Shown here piece by piece: positions 35,856-44,766 of a stretch of DNA of 64,000 nucleotides. The position numbers and the translations under genes were made by a program. Below the pieces are notes generated by a model. That model worked only from the letters and a program-made list of their open reading frames with translations, made no database searches and was not told the origin of the DNA. The number at the start of each line of letters is the position of its first letter. The stretch's first letter is position 1. Source of the stretch: Paraburkholderia sp041321145 (GTDB lineage: Bacteria; Pseudomonadota; Gammaproteobacteria; Burkholderiales; Burkholderiaceae); contig NZ_JBGGWA010000007.1 of NCBI RefSeq assembly GCF_041321145.1, positions 323,264 through 387,263 of the forward strand, read 5' to 3'.

Positions 35856-35984
35856 AGGCGTCTCCTGCCTGACTGACTGTCTGTCTGTGCGCGTCTCACA
35901 CTCATGGTGCGCGCTTCGTTCACATCCGCCGCGAGGCAGACGCGCATGGCTAATGAATCAGGGCCTTCGTAGGCTCAATAAACA

Positions 35985-37211
35985 TCATGAATTCCCGAGG
36001 TAGCGCCCGAGTTCCATCTTCGCGATGGCGTTACGGTGCACTTCGTCGGGCCCATCCGCGAAACGCAGCGTGCGCGAACTCGCATATGCCCGCGCGAGGC
36101 CGAAGTCGTCGCTGACCGCGCCGCCGCCATGCACCTGCATCGCCCAATCGATCACCTGGCACGCCATGCTCGGCGCAGCCACTTTGATCATGGCGATTTC
36201 CTGACGCGCGTCCTTGTTGCCGACCGTATCCATCTTGTGGGCCGCGTTCAGCACCAGAAAGCGCGTCTGGTCGATCATGATGCGCGCATTCGCGATCCGC
36301 TCGCGCGTGACGCCCTGATCGGCGATTGGCCGGCCGAACGCCACACGTTCCAGCGAGCGGCGGCACATCGCCTCGAGCGCGCGCTCGGCGCGCCCGATCA
36401 AACGCATGCAGTGATGGATGCGGCCCGGTCCGAGCCGCCCTTGCGCGATCTCGAAGCCGCGGCCCTCGCCGAGCAGCATGTTGCCGGCCGGCACGCGCAC
36501 GTTCTCGAAGGCGATTTCGGCGTGACCGTGCGGAGCGTCGTCATAGCCGAATACCGGCAGATGGCGCAGCACTTTCACGCCAGGCGTGTCCATCGGCACC
36601 AGAATCATCGACTGCTGCTGATGCCGGTTCGTGTGATCCGGATTGGACTTGCCCATGAAGATGAGAATCTTGCAGCGCGGATCGTTGGCGCCCGAGGTCC
36701 ACCATTTGCGGCCGTTCAAAATGTACTCGTCGCCGTCGCGTTCGATGCGCGCCTCGATATTGGTCGCGTCCGAGGACGCCACGTCCGGCTCCGTCATCGC
36801 AAACGCCGAGCGGATCGTGCCGTCGAGCAGCGGCAGCAGCCATTGTTGTTGCTGCTCGGGCGTGGCGTATCGCACCAGCGTTTCCATGTTGCCGGTGTCC
36901 GGCGCGGAGCAGTTGAACGGCTCCGCACCGATATGCGAGCGCCCCATGATTTCGCACAGCGGCGCGTATTCGAGGTTCGTGAGCCCGGCGCCATATTTAG
37001 ACTCGGGCAGGAACAGGTTCCACAAGCCGGCGGCCTTCGCCTTTTCTTTCAATTCCTCGATCACCGGAGCGGGCTGCCACCGGTTGCCCGATTCGCGCGC
37101 GGCGTCCATCTGCGTTTCGAAGATCGCCTCGGCTGGATAGACATACTCGTCCATGAATGCGTTCAGGCGCTTCTGCAAACTCTTGACCTTGTCCGAGTGC
37201 TGAAAATCCAT
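35985..37211 (-). CDS. Acyl-CoA dehydrogenase
   Basis: A 408-residue FAD-dependent acyl-CoA dehydrogenase. Typical segments are FAMTEPDVASSDATNIEARIERDGDEY, ILNGRKWWTSGAN and, at the end, IQVHGGGAVSDDFGLARAY with ADGPDEVHRNAIAKMELGR. It belongs to the group of larger, ACAD10/11- or CaiA-like bacterial enzymes acting on unusual acyl-CoAs. The ATG at 37211 (MDFQHSDKVKSLQ) is preceded by GGAGA; the longer frame lacks support. It follows the SDR by 79 bases and precedes the ligases in one operon. Confidence 0.92.
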   Translation of the reverse strand: MDFQHSDKVKSLQKRLNAFMDEYVYPAEAIFETQMDAARESGNRWQPAPVIEELKEKAKAAGLWNLFLPESKYGAGLTNLEYAPLCEIMGRSHIGAEPFNCSAPDTGNMETLVRYATPEQQQQWLLPLLDGTIRSAFAMTEPDVASSDATNIEARIERDGDEYILNGRKWWTSGANDPRCKILIFMGKSNPDHTNRHQQQSMILVPMDTPGVKVLRHLPVFGYDDAPHGHAEIAFENVRVPAGNMLLGEGRGFEIAQGRLGPGRIHHCMRLIGRAERALEAMCRRSLERVAFGRPIADQGVTRERIANARIMIDQTRFLVLNAAHKMDTVGNKDARQEIAMIKVAAPSMACQVIDWAMQVHGGGAVSDDFGLARAYASSRTLRFADGPDEVHRNAIAKMELGRYLGNS

Positions 37212-37290
37212 GCGGCGTCTCCTTGTTATGTGCGTGAGTACGTGAGCGAAGCGCGGCAATACCGCCGCGCTCCACCTCGAACCCGGTCAA

Positions 37291-38064
37291 TCAGACAATG
37301 ATCGAGCCGCCATCCACCGCGAAATGCTGGCCCGTGATGTGACGCGACGCTTCACTCGCGAGGAACACGACCGGACCCTTCAGGTCCTCGTCGCCGCCCA
37401 GACGCTGCAATGGCGTGCGTGAGACGATCGTGTCTTCGAGCTTATCGAGCAACCCCGCCGACATTTTCGATGGGAAAAAGCCCGGGCAGATCGCGTTGAC
37501 GTTGATGTTGTACTTGCCCCACTCCGAGGCGAGCGCGCGCGTGAAGTTGATCGCGGCGGCCTTGGACGTGTTGTACGCAATCGTGTTCATGCCGGGCGGC
37601 GAACCCTTCAGGCCTGCTACCGAAGCGATATTGATGATCTTGCCGGCACGGCGCGGGATCATGCTGCGCTTGCCGACTTCGCGCGCAAGGAAGAACGGCG
37701 CGTTGACGTTCAGGTTCATGACCTTGTGCCACGCTTCGTCGGGATAATCTTCGGCGGGTGCGCCCCATGTCGCGCCCGCGTTGTTCACGAGAATATCGAT
37801 CTGGCCATGCAGGCCGAGCACGTCGTCCACCAGACCGGGAATACCCTCGAAGCGCTGCAGATCGTTCACGATGGTCTGCACCTCGATCCCCCGGCCTTGC
37901 AGATGGGTTTTCGCTTCGGCGAGTTCGTCGGCCTTGCGCGCGGTGATCGCCACGCGGCAACCCATTTCTCCCAGCGCCTCGGCCATCTGCAAGCCGAGCC
38001 CGCGAGAGCCTCCGGTGATCAGTGCAACCTTGCCGTCCAGTTGAAACAGGTCTTTCACAGACAT
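37291..38064 (-). CDS. Short-chain dehydrogenase/reductase (SDR)
   Basis: A 257-residue NAD(P)-dependent SDR. The cofactor motif is ALITGGSRGLGLQMAE, the structural NNAG is ILVNNAG and the catalytic YxxxK is AYNTSKAAAINFTRAL, preceded by Ser in INIASVAG. The ATG at 38064 has an excellent GGAGGAG 7 bases upstream, so the 34-codon extension into the promoter region is rejected. First gene of the operon SDR, acyl-CoA dehydrogenase, two ligases. It could act as a 3-hydroxyacyl-CoA or alcohol dehydrogenase. Confidence 0.92.
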   Translation of the reverse strand: MSVKDLFQLDGKVALITGGSRGLGLQMAEALGEMGCRVAITARKADELAEAKTHLQGRGIEVQTIVNDLQRFEGIPGLVDDVLGLHGQIDILVNNAGATWGAPAEDYPDEAWHKVMNLNVNAPFFLAREVGKRSMIPRRAGKIINIASVAGLKGSPPGMNTIAYNTSKAAAINFTRALASEWGKYNINVNAICPGFFPSKMSAGLLDKLEDTIVSRTPLQRLGGDEDLKGPVVFLASEASRHITGQHFAVDGGSIIV

Positions 38065-38084
38065 TACGACGCTCCTCCAAGTTG

Positions 38085-38099
38085 TTCTGCTATGCAGAC
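38085..38099. promoter_or_regulatory. Candidate IclR-type operator (site 5), upstream of the SDR operon
   Basis: TTCTGCTATGCAGAC is a one-core-variant of TTCTGCATTGCAGAA, 21 bases upstream of the SDR start in the divergent spacer. Its closeness to the start codon fits repression or autoregulation of that operon. Confidence 0.5.
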
Positions 38100-38291
38100 T
38101 TTTATTCCAGATTTTGGTGACCATCATACGTGCCGAAATTCGGCCTGTAAATAAAAGCACGCTCATTCACTTTCAATATAAACTGACACGCATCGTCGAT
38201 GGGCGGATCATCGGGACTTACCCGAATGCCGCACTTTTCAATCGAGCCGCTCTCATACGTTTTGCGCGTTTTCGTGTTTGCCGCGCATCTG

Positions 38292-38305
38292 TTCTGCATA
38301 GCGGC
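38292..38305. promoter_or_regulatory. Weak operator-like half site before the acyl-CoA dehydrogenase gene
   Basis: TTCTGCATAGCGGC keeps the left arm of the family palindrome but the right arm has mismatches. It is 25 bases before the plus-strand acyl-CoA dehydrogenase ATG. The rest of the 38065-38329 spacer has no gene. Confidence 0.35.
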
Positions 38306-38329
38306 TCAACTTTTGACGGGCTTTTTCCC

Positions 38330-40135
38330 ATGCAAGATGCGCTGATCATCAACTCGCGTGATCTGGAGTTCCAGCTGTTCGAAGTGCTCGAGGCCGAGAC
38401 GCTCACGCAGCGCACGCGCCATGCCGACCATAGCCGCGAGACCTTCAACGCAGCGCTCGAAACCGCTCATGCGGTTGCCGCCGAAAAGTTCGCCACGCAC
38501 AACCGTCTCTCGGACGAACACGAGCCGCAATTCGACGGTCAACGCGTGACGATGCCCGCCGAGGTCAAGGAAGCGCTCGACGCGTTCCGCTCCGCCGGTT
38601 TCCTCGCCGCGGGCAAAGACTATGAATGGGGCGGCATGCAATTGCCTTCGGTGATTTCCTTTGCATGCCTGTCGCTCTTCAAAAGCGCCAACATCGCCAC
38701 CTCGTCTTACGCGATGCTCACCACGGCGAATGCGAACGTCATCGAACGTTTCGGCAGCGCCGCGCAAAAGCGCAAGTATCTGCAGGCGCTATTCGAAGGC
38801 CGCGCGTTCGGCACGATGGCGCTGACCGAGCCGCAAGCGGGCTCGAGCCTCTCCGATCTCGTCACCAGTGCGACGCCCAACGAAGACGGCACCTATTCGA
38901 TCCGCGGCAACAAGATTTTCATTTCGGGCGGCGATCACGAGTTGAGCGAGAACATCGTCCACCTGGTACTGGCGCGTATTCCTGGCGGGCCGCCGGGCGT
39001 CAAGGGCATCTCGCTCTTCACGGTGCCGAAGTTTCACGTCAACGACGACGGCAGCTTGGGCGCGCGCAATGACGTCGCGCTCGCGGGGCTGATCCACAAG
39101 ATGGGCTGGCGCGGCACGACGTCGACGATGCTGTCGTTCGGCGAGCGCGGCGAATGCATCGGCGAGCTGGTGGGCGAACCGCATCACGGCCTCGCCTACA
39201 TGTTCCACATGATGAACGAAGCGCGCATCGGCGTCGGCCTCGGTGCGGTCATGCTCGGCTATCGCGGCTATCTGGCGTCGCTCGATTACGCGCGCGAACG
39301 GCCGCAAGGGCGCCGCCCGGATAACAAGAACCCGCTCGATCCGCAACTGCCGCTGATCGAACATGCCGACGTGCGCCGCATGCTGCTCGCACAAAAGGCC
39401 TATGTGGAAGGCGCATACGCGCTATGCCTGTACGCGGCGCGCCTCGTCGACGAACAGAACACCGGCGGGAGCGACACGGCGCGCGCCGAAGCGGGCCTGC
39501 TGCTCGATCTGCTGACGCCGGTGGTGAAGTCGTGGCCGTCGCAGTGGTGCCTCGAAGCGAATAGCCTGGCGATTCAGATTCACGGCGGCTACGGCTATAC
39601 GCGTGAATATCCGGTCGAGCAGTTCTACCGCGACAATCGCCTGAACATGATTCACGAAGGTACGCACGGCATCCAGGCGCTCGATCTGCTCGGCCGCAAA
39701 GTGGTCATGAAACAGGGCGCCGCGCTCAAGCAACTGGAGCGCGAAATACAACGCAGTAACGATTCAGCGCGCGCTCACCCGGCCCTGCAAGCGTATGCCG
39801 ATGCGCTAGGCGCGGCATGGCGTGACTTGTCCGGCACGGTCGAGGCGTTACTGCCCACGCTTGCTAACGAGAGCGAACGCGTGCTCGCCAATGCGAACGC
39901 TTTTCTCGAAGCATTCGGACATATCGTGATTGCGTGGACGTGGTTGCGGCAAGCGATCGTGGCGAGTGCCGCGTTACCCGCGGCGAAGAGCGAAGCCGAT
40001 CGTGACTTCTATCGTGGCAAGCTGCATGCGTGCCAGTGGTTCTTCCGTTGGGAATTGCCGCGCGTTTCGCTGATGCTTGCAACGCTGCGCGGTCTCGACG
40101 ATACGACGCTCAGCATGGCGCCGCAGTGGTTCTGA
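38330..40135 (+). CDS. Acyl-CoA dehydrogenase, large type with C-terminal extension
   Basis: A 601-residue acyl-CoA dehydrogenase of the enlarged group that includes 3-methylmercaptopropionyl-CoA dehydrogenase-like proteins. The core shows GTMALTEPQAGSSLSDLVTSA, IRGNKIFISGGDHEL, IQIHGGYGYTREYPVEQFYRD and NMIHEGTHGIQALDLLGRKV, where the Glu is the probable catalytic base. About 130 C-terminal residues form the extra helical domain of this family. The ATG at 38330 (MQDALIINSRDLEFQL) is the family start; the frame open from 38114 runs through the promoter region. It is divergent from the SDR operon and convergent with the IclR gene. I do not claim DMSP metabolism. Confidence 0.92.
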   Translation: MQDALIINSRDLEFQLFEVLEAETLTQRTRHADHSRETFNAALETAHAVAAEKFATHNRLSDEHEPQFDGQRVTMPAEVKEALDAFRSAGFLAAGKDYEWGGMQLPSVISFACLSLFKSANIATSSYAMLTTANANVIERFGSAAQKRKYLQALFEGRAFGTMALTEPQAGSSLSDLVTSATPNEDGTYSIRGNKIFISGGDHELSENIVHLVLARIPGGPPGVKGISLFTVPKFHVNDDGSLGARNDVALAGLIHKMGWRGTTSTMLSFGERGECIGELVGEPHHGLAYMFHMMNEARIGVGLGAVMLGYRGYLASLDYARERPQGRRPDNKNPLDPQLPLIEHADVRRMLLAQKAYVEGAYALCLYAARLVDEQNTGGSDTARAEAGLLLDLLTPVVKSWPSQWCLEANSLAIQIHGGYGYTREYPVEQFYRDNRLNMIHEGTHGIQALDLLGRKVVMKQGAALKQLEREIQRSNDSARAHPALQAYADALGAAWRDLSGTVEALLPTLANESERVLANANAFLEAFGHIVIAWTWLRQAIVASAALPAAKSEADRDFYRGKLHACQWFFRWELPRVSLMLATLRGLDDTTLSMAPQWF

Positions 40136-40154
40136 GGAGTTCCGCGCACTGCCC

Positions 40155-41048
40155 TCAATGCGACAGCGCACTTTCGAGTTGCATCACCGCGTCGATCAAC
40201 CGTGGGCGCACTTCCTCGAGCAGGAATTCCTTCGAGAGCTTGAATGAAGGCCCGCCGACATTGATCGCCATGATCGGCAGTTCGCCGCCTGGCTGGAACG
40301 CGCGGGCGATGCCGTTTACGTCTTTCTGCCAGTCGCCGAACGAGGTCGTGACGCCCAGCGTGCGGTAATCGTCGAGCGCCTTCTCGATACCGCGACGGGT
40401 TTTCGGCCACGCCACGTGATCGAGCTCGCGCACCTGTTCCATGAAGCTGAGGCGATCATGTTCAGGGATCGCCGCGAGCCACGCGCGGCCGATTGCGGAG
40501 GTGGCGACCGGAATACGCGAGCCGACCTCCAATGTCAGCGTGAGCGCCACCGAGCCCCGGCAATTTTCCACGTAGATCATGGAGAGCCGGTCACGGGTGC
40601 CCAGCGATACTGTTGCGCCGGAGATGTCGGCCAATTCCTGCATCACCGGACGGGCGATCTTGCGCACATCGAGCCGCGCCAGCATCGCGCTGCCCAGCGC
40701 AAGCGAAGCCGTGCCAAGCCGGTATTTACCGCTCTCCTTCAGATGGATCAGATAGCCGAGCAGTGTGAGCGTATGGGTCAGGCGCGATACCGTCGATTTC
40801 GGCAGATTGCAGCGCAGGGCAAGTTCCTGATTGCTCAGCGATTTGTCGCCCGAGCGAAAACACGCGAGCACTTCGAGCCCGCGCGCGAGTGCCGTGACGA
40901 AGTGCCGGTCGTCCTGGTGCGCCTCGTGCGCCGTCCGGGTAGCGACGACCGTATGCGGCCTCGCGGATGCCGCTGGTTTTTGCGCCGCTTCATCGGCGCC
41001 GGGGCCGTCGACCGGATTATCGATCGGGCTGTGATTGGATTTGCTCAA
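40155..41048 (-). CDS. IclR-family transcriptional regulator
   Basis: An IclR-type regulator. The N-terminal winged HTH is LARGLEVLACFRSGDKSLSNQEL then NLPKSTVSRLTHTLTLLGYL, and the C-terminal GAF-like ligand domain shows YVENCRGSVALTLTLEVGSRIPVATSAIGRA. The start is uncertain. I use the TTG at 41048 (MSKSNHSP in that reading), preceded by GGGAG, giving 297 residues; an ATG at 41219 without ribosome site would add 57 residues, and a GTG lies between. It closes the acyl-CoA cluster and is the best candidate to bind the TTCTGCATTGCAGAA sites, which are typical IclR-length palindromes. Confidence 0.88.
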   Translation of the reverse strand: MSKSNHSPIDNPVDGPGADEAAQKPAASARPHTVVATRTAHEAHQDDRHFVTALARGLEVLACFRSGDKSLSNQELALRCNLPKSTVSRLTHTLTLLGYLIHLKESGKYRLGTASLALGSAMLARLDVRKIARPVMQELADISGATVSLGTRDRLSMIYVENCRGSVALTLTLEVGSRIPVATSAIGRAWLAAIPEHDRLSFMEQVRELDHVAWPKTRRGIEKALDDYRTLGVTTSFGDWQKDVNGIARAFQPGGELPIMAINVGGPSFKLSKEFLLEEVRPRLIDAVMQLESALSH

Positions 41049-41441
41049 AATGAAAACGCGCTCCCGCGAAACGACACCCTCTGAAGGACGCACCGTGACC
41101 CGGCTCGAGGGTGATCCGGGCTGCGGAATTATAGTCTGATCTGCTCGGATTTCTTCTTTCGGTGCTGCCGCGTTCACGGCGACATGTCGGCGGAAAAACT
41201 TGATAATCGAAACCGCCATGACAGGCGAATCGCGCAACCGGCGGCACTGCGGTCTGGTCAGTTTTTTCAACACTAGCGCGTTTGCTGGAGTATTGTTTAA
41301 GCGCGCTGGGAGCTTCACAACGTCGCGCTTCTACAAGCTTCTACAAGACAGGGGACTCCATGCGGGCGGTGAAGTGCTCGCAGGCGCGTGGTTTTTTGCA
41401 TGCAGCGATGCGAATTCAACTTTTCGAGGAGTGGAGAAAAC

Positions 41442-41807
41442 GTGAAAACAGTCAATCTTTTGAAGGCGCTCGGCATTGCGTTGTGTGTAGCGACTGCGTC
41501 CAGCGCTTATGCCCAGTCGAGCGACGCGATGGCCTCGGGCAGCATGGCGGCGCCGGGTGCCAATCCTAAAGCCACGAGGAAGGTGGACCGCAAATTGGGT
41601 CTGGATGTGCGCAGGGCTTTGGCAAAAGCACAGGGTTTCGATGTGTCGAACGTGTTTGTCCGGGCGCGCGGCGGCGCGGTAACGTTGACTGGATCGGTGC
41701 CGGATGGTGCGCAGATTCCGCAAGCGGAGGAAGTGGCGAAGGGTATTGCGGGCGTGAAGTCGGTGACCAACAAGCTGACGGTCGGTACGCAAGGCGGTGG
41801 GGGTTAA
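41442..41807 (+). CDS. Periplasmic BON-domain protein
   Basis: A 121-residue exported protein. A signal peptide (KTVNLLKALGIALCVATASSAYA, cleavage before QSSD) is followed by a Ser/Ala/Pro linker and one BON domain (VRRALAKAQGFDVSNVFVRARGGAVTLTGSV, EEVAKGIAGVKSVTNKLTV), a fold that binds phospholipid or the envelope. It starts with GTG at 41442, with GGAGTGGAG before it. Stand-alone gene, convergent with the XRE regulator. Confidence 0.85.
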   Translation: MKTVNLLKALGIALCVATASSAYAQSSDAMASGSMAAPGANPKATRKVDRKLGLDVRRALAKAQGFDVSNVFVRARGGAVTLTGSVPDGAQIPQAEEVAKGIAGVKSVTNKLTVGTQGGGG

Positions 41808-41829
41808 TCGTCCACGGCACTTGACGAGT

Positions 41830-41887
41830 GACGACAGGCAGCGGCCGCTAGCGCCGCGAGGGCACACCGGCGGCGTTGCCTGTCGTC
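41830..41887. terminator. Large bidirectional hairpin between BON and XRE genes
   Basis: GACGACAGGCA (41830-41840) pairs with TGCCTGTCGTC (41877-41887), with an inner GCGCCGC/GCGGCG stem. It stands between convergent genes and lacks a T-run. Confidence 0.55.
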
Positions 41888-41903
41888 CTGGTATTTGAAA
41901 CGC

Positions 41904-42473
41904 TCAGCGTCGAACCAGGCCGACGACATAACGACACACCCCCTCCCCGCCGTTGAAGAACTCACACTCCACCGGCGCGCCAAGCTGCAGGCAATCCCCT
42001 TCCTCAAGCCGGTAGACCTGCTTGCCTTCACGAAAGGTCAATACCCCTCTCGTCACCCAGATCTGCTGATGCTGAAACACAAATGCATCCGACGGATAAG
42101 GCACCCTCACGCCCACGGGCAACTCGATCTCAAGTAACTCGAGCACCCCGCCGGTAGGCGGCGAAATCCGCCGCCGCGTATAACCCGTCTCCGGGTCCTG
42201 CCAGATCATCTGCTCCGCACGCCGCGCCAATCGCTCGCCCGTCTGCTCGGCGAGCGCCAGCAACGTGGACAACGTCAACCCGAATGCCCCCGAAAGACGT
42301 CCAAGCACCGTCGCGGTCGGACTCGCCTCGCCACGTTCGATCTTGCTGATCATCGCTTTCGATACGCCCGAGCGCTCCGCCAATTCGCTCAGCGACCAGT
42401 TGCGCGCCTCGCGCTCAGTCTTCACGCGCGAAGAGATTGCCTGGGTCAGATCGATAGCAGCGGATTCGGACAT
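41904..42473 (-). CDS. XRE-family transcriptional regulator with cupin sensor domain
   Basis: A 189-residue regulator. Residues about 15-70 are the XRE HTH (LSELAERSGVSKAMISKIERGEASPTA) and the C-terminal 90 residues a cupin_2 ligand domain (FVFQHQQIWVTRGVLTFREG, LEEGDCLQLGAPVECEF). The ATG at 42473 begins MSESAAIDLTQAIS, the family start. It is divergent from the flavin monooxygenase genes and presumably represses them through the inverted repeat over the promoter at 42.57 kb. These regulators often respond to small amines or sulfur compounds, but the ligand is not inferable. Confidence 0.88.
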   Translation of the reverse strand: MSESAAIDLTQAISSRVKTEREARNWSLSELAERSGVSKAMISKIERGEASPTATVLGRLSGAFGLTLSTLLALAEQTGERLARRAEQMIWQDPETGYTRRRISPPTGGVLELLEIELPVGVRVPYPSDAFVFQHQQIWVTRGVLTFREGKQVYRLEEGDCLQLGAPVECEFFNGGEGVCRYVVGLVRR

Positions 42474-42568
42474 GGAAAGATCGAAATCGATTAAAAGTGA
42501 GCAACGCGAAATTATATTGAGGCGGCACAGGCCAGCCTCGCCGACCATTAAAGGGCAAAATCAATGTC

Positions 42569-42597
42569 TTGCATAGTGATTTTTTGTCCACTATATT
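42569..42597 (+). promoter_or_regulatory. Promoter with overlapping inverted repeat before the monooxygenase gene
   Basis: TTGCAT (42569-42574) and TATATT (42592-42597) are 17 bases apart. The inverted repeat ATAGTG (42573-42578) and CACTAT (42589-42594) lies across the spacer and both boxes, the classic position for a repressor. The adjacent XRE-cupin regulator is the likely binder. Confidence 0.6.
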
Positions 42598-42685
42598 ATA
42601 CGAACGATCGCGACGCAGCCCTGCAGCACGGTGCGCGACTCGAACGCCCGCCGTCAACATTCGTCCACCTCAGCCGGAATACACC

Positions 42686-44077
42686 ATGCCGAAGGAAATT
42701 GTTCTTAACGCTTTTGACATGAACTGCGTCGGCCACATCCAGCAAGGCTTGTGGACCCACCCGCGCGATCAGTCCGCCCGCTATACCGATCTTCAATACT
42801 GGACGGACTATGCCCGCACGCTGGAGGCGGGTCTGTTCGACGGCATCTTTTTCGCGGATGTGGCGGGCGTCTACGACGTCTACGGCGGCAACCCCGATGC
42901 GGCGCTTCGCGGGGCCGTGCAGGTGCCGGTGAACGACCCGACGCTGTTGATTCCGGCCATGGCCGCGGTCACGCGTCATCTGTCGTTTGGCGTCACGTCC
43001 AATCTCACGGTCGAGCAGCCCTATCTATTCGCGCGGCGCATGTCGACGCTCGATCATCTGACGCGCGGACGGGTCGGCTGGAACATCGTCACGGGCTATC
43101 TGGACAGCGCGTCACGCGCGATCGGCCTGACCGGGCAAATGGCGCACGACGATCGTTACGACCTCGCCGACGAATACATGGAACTCGTCTACAAACTGTG
43201 GGAATGCAGCTGGGAAGACGGCGCGGTGCTGCGCGATAAAGCACAAGGCATCTACGCGGACGCGTCGAAAGTCCACGTGATCCATCATCACGGCAAGCAG
43301 TATCGCGTGGACGCCATGCATCTGAGCGAGCCGTCGCCGCAGCGCACGCCGGTGCTCTATCAGGCAGGCTCGTCGGCGCGCGGCAAACAGTTCGCCGCGG
43401 CGCACGCGGAGTGCGTGTTCGTCAACGGGCAAGCCCGGCCCGCCGTGAAGGCCATCGTCGACGACATTCGCGCTCACGCCGTGGCACGTGGCCGTCGCGC
43501 GGACGAGATCAAGGTACTGCTCGGGCAAACCGTCATCACGGCCCGCACGGATCAGGAAGCGCAGGAGAAATACGCCGAATACCAGAAGTATGTCAGTTCA
43601 GAGGCGGCGCTCGTGCATGCGGCGGCGTCGCTCGGCATCGACTTCGCGCGCTACGACCTCGACGAACCGATCGAAACCGGCAAGAGCCAGGCCATCGTTT
43701 CGAACGTCGAAGCCATGACGCTCGCGGCCGGCCCGCAATGGACCAAACGCAAGCTGCTGGAACAGATGGTGCTCGGCAGCCGCCAGGCGCCGCTCGTCGG
43801 CTCGGCTGAGCGTGTGGCGAGCGAACTCATCGCGTGGACCGAAGAAAGCGGCGTGGATGGTTTTAATCTGTCGCGGACCGTCGCGCCGGAGTGCTTCGAG
43901 GATTTCATCGAACTGGTGGTGCCGATTCTGCAGGAACGTGGCGCCTATAAGCATGCGTATCGCGACGGCACGTTGCGCGAGAAGCTGTTCGGTCATGCGC
44001 GTCTGCCGGCGAACCACACGGCGGCCCAATTTCGCTCGCCGGCGTGCGCGGCGGCTCCTGATGACGCTGCGCGCTGA
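42686..44077 (+). CDS. FMN-dependent monooxygenase, luciferase-like (NtaA/SnaA/DszA type)
   Basis: A 463-residue luciferase-like monooxygenase that uses reduced FMN from a separate reductase. Family features include LNAFDMNCVGHIQQGLWTHPRDQS, TDLQYWTDYARTLEAGLFDGIFFAD, RVGWNIVTGYLDSAS and LYQAGSSARGKQFAA. The ATG at 42686 matches the family start; the open frame upstream runs through the promoter. Followed 74 bases later by a flavin reductase and then an MFS transporter. Such pairs attack C-S, C-N or chelator bonds; the substrate is unknown. Confidence 0.9.
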   Translation: MPKEIVLNAFDMNCVGHIQQGLWTHPRDQSARYTDLQYWTDYARTLEAGLFDGIFFADVAGVYDVYGGNPDAALRGAVQVPVNDPTLLIPAMAAVTRHLSFGVTSNLTVEQPYLFARRMSTLDHLTRGRVGWNIVTGYLDSASRAIGLTGQMAHDDRYDLADEYMELVYKLWECSWEDGAVLRDKAQGIYADASKVHVIHHHGKQYRVDAMHLSEPSPQRTPVLYQAGSSARGKQFAAAHAECVFVNGQARPAVKAIVDDIRAHAVARGRRADEIKVLLGQTVITARTDQEAQEKYAEYQKYVSSEAALVHAAASLGIDFARYDLDEPIETGKSQAIVSNVEAMTLAAGPQWTKRKLLEQMVLGSRQAPLVGSAERVASELIAWTEESGVDGFNLSRTVAPECFEDFIELVVPILQERGAYKHAYRDGTLREKLFGHARLPANHTAAQFRSPACAAAPDDAAR

Positions 44078-44151
44078 CACCGTCATGCACGTTTCGAGTT
44101 CGTACCGCGCGGCCGCGGCACGGCGATTTTTCCGCAGAGGCGCATATTTCC

Positions 44152-44757
44152 ATGCTTGACAAGAGCACCTTCCGCGACGCAATGGCCGGACTCGGCGCCG
44201 CCGTCAACATCATCACCAGCGACGGTTCTGCCGGCCTCGCGGGCTGCACGGCTTCAGCGGTATGCGGGGTCACGGACGAGCCGCCTACCCTGCTTGTCTG
44301 CATCAATCGCAGCAGCCGCAATAACGCGGCCTTCCGCGAAAACGGCGCGCTCTGCGTCAATGTACTAAGCGCGGAACAGCAAGCGCTCGCGGCGCATTTC
44401 GCCACGGGTTCGCTGCCCATCGCGGAGCGTTTCGCCGCCGCGCAATGGGATACGCTCGTGACGGGCGCGCCGGTCCTGCATGGCGCGCTTGCTTCGCTCG
44501 ACTGCGAGATCGAATCGGTGAGCGAAGTCGGCACGCATACGGTGTTCTTTTGCGCGGTGAAGGCCGCGCATACGCATCATGGCGGCGATGCGCTGATCTA
44601 TTACGGCCGCAATTATCATCGGGTCGGTGCGAAGTCCGTGCATGCCATTCACGCCGCGCAAGCCAGCGCCGTCGCTACTGAGTCGGCTACTCGGCCACCT
44701 ACCGCACCCGCCACTGATTCCACCTCCGAATCCGCTGCTGCATCCGTCGCGCAATAA
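44152..44757 (+). CDS. Flavin reductase, partner of the monooxygenase
   Basis: A 201-residue flavin reductase of the RutF/HpaC-like domain, giving FMNH2 to the upstream enzyme. Motifs: FRDAMAGLGAAVNIITSDG, GLAGCTASAVCGVTDEPPTLLVCIN, NGALCVNVLSAEQ and GGDALIYYGRNYHRVG. The last 40 residues are Ala/Thr/Ser-rich and look unstructured. A weak ribosome site precedes the ATG. The MFS gene starts 9 bases downstream. Confidence 0.9.
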   Translation: MLDKSTFRDAMAGLGAAVNIITSDGSAGLAGCTASAVCGVTDEPPTLLVCINRSSRNNAAFRENGALCVNVLSAEQQALAAHFATGSLPIAERFAAAQWDTLVTGAPVLHGALASLDCEIESVSEVGTHTVFFCAVKAAHTHHGGDALIYYGRNYHRVGAKSVHAIHAAQASAVATESATRPPTAPATDSTSESAAASVAQ

Positions 44758-44766
44758 ACGGCCCGC

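Noticed and set aside
38114..38329. N-terminal extension of the large acyl-CoA dehydrogenase
   Set aside because: The open frame runs through the divergent promoter region and an operator-like site; the family start is at 38330.
38330..40135. 3-methylmercaptopropionyl-CoA dehydrogenase (DmdC) and hence DMSP demethylation
   Set aside because: The family match is only to the broad large acyl-CoA dehydrogenase group; no DmdA or DmdD partner is present.
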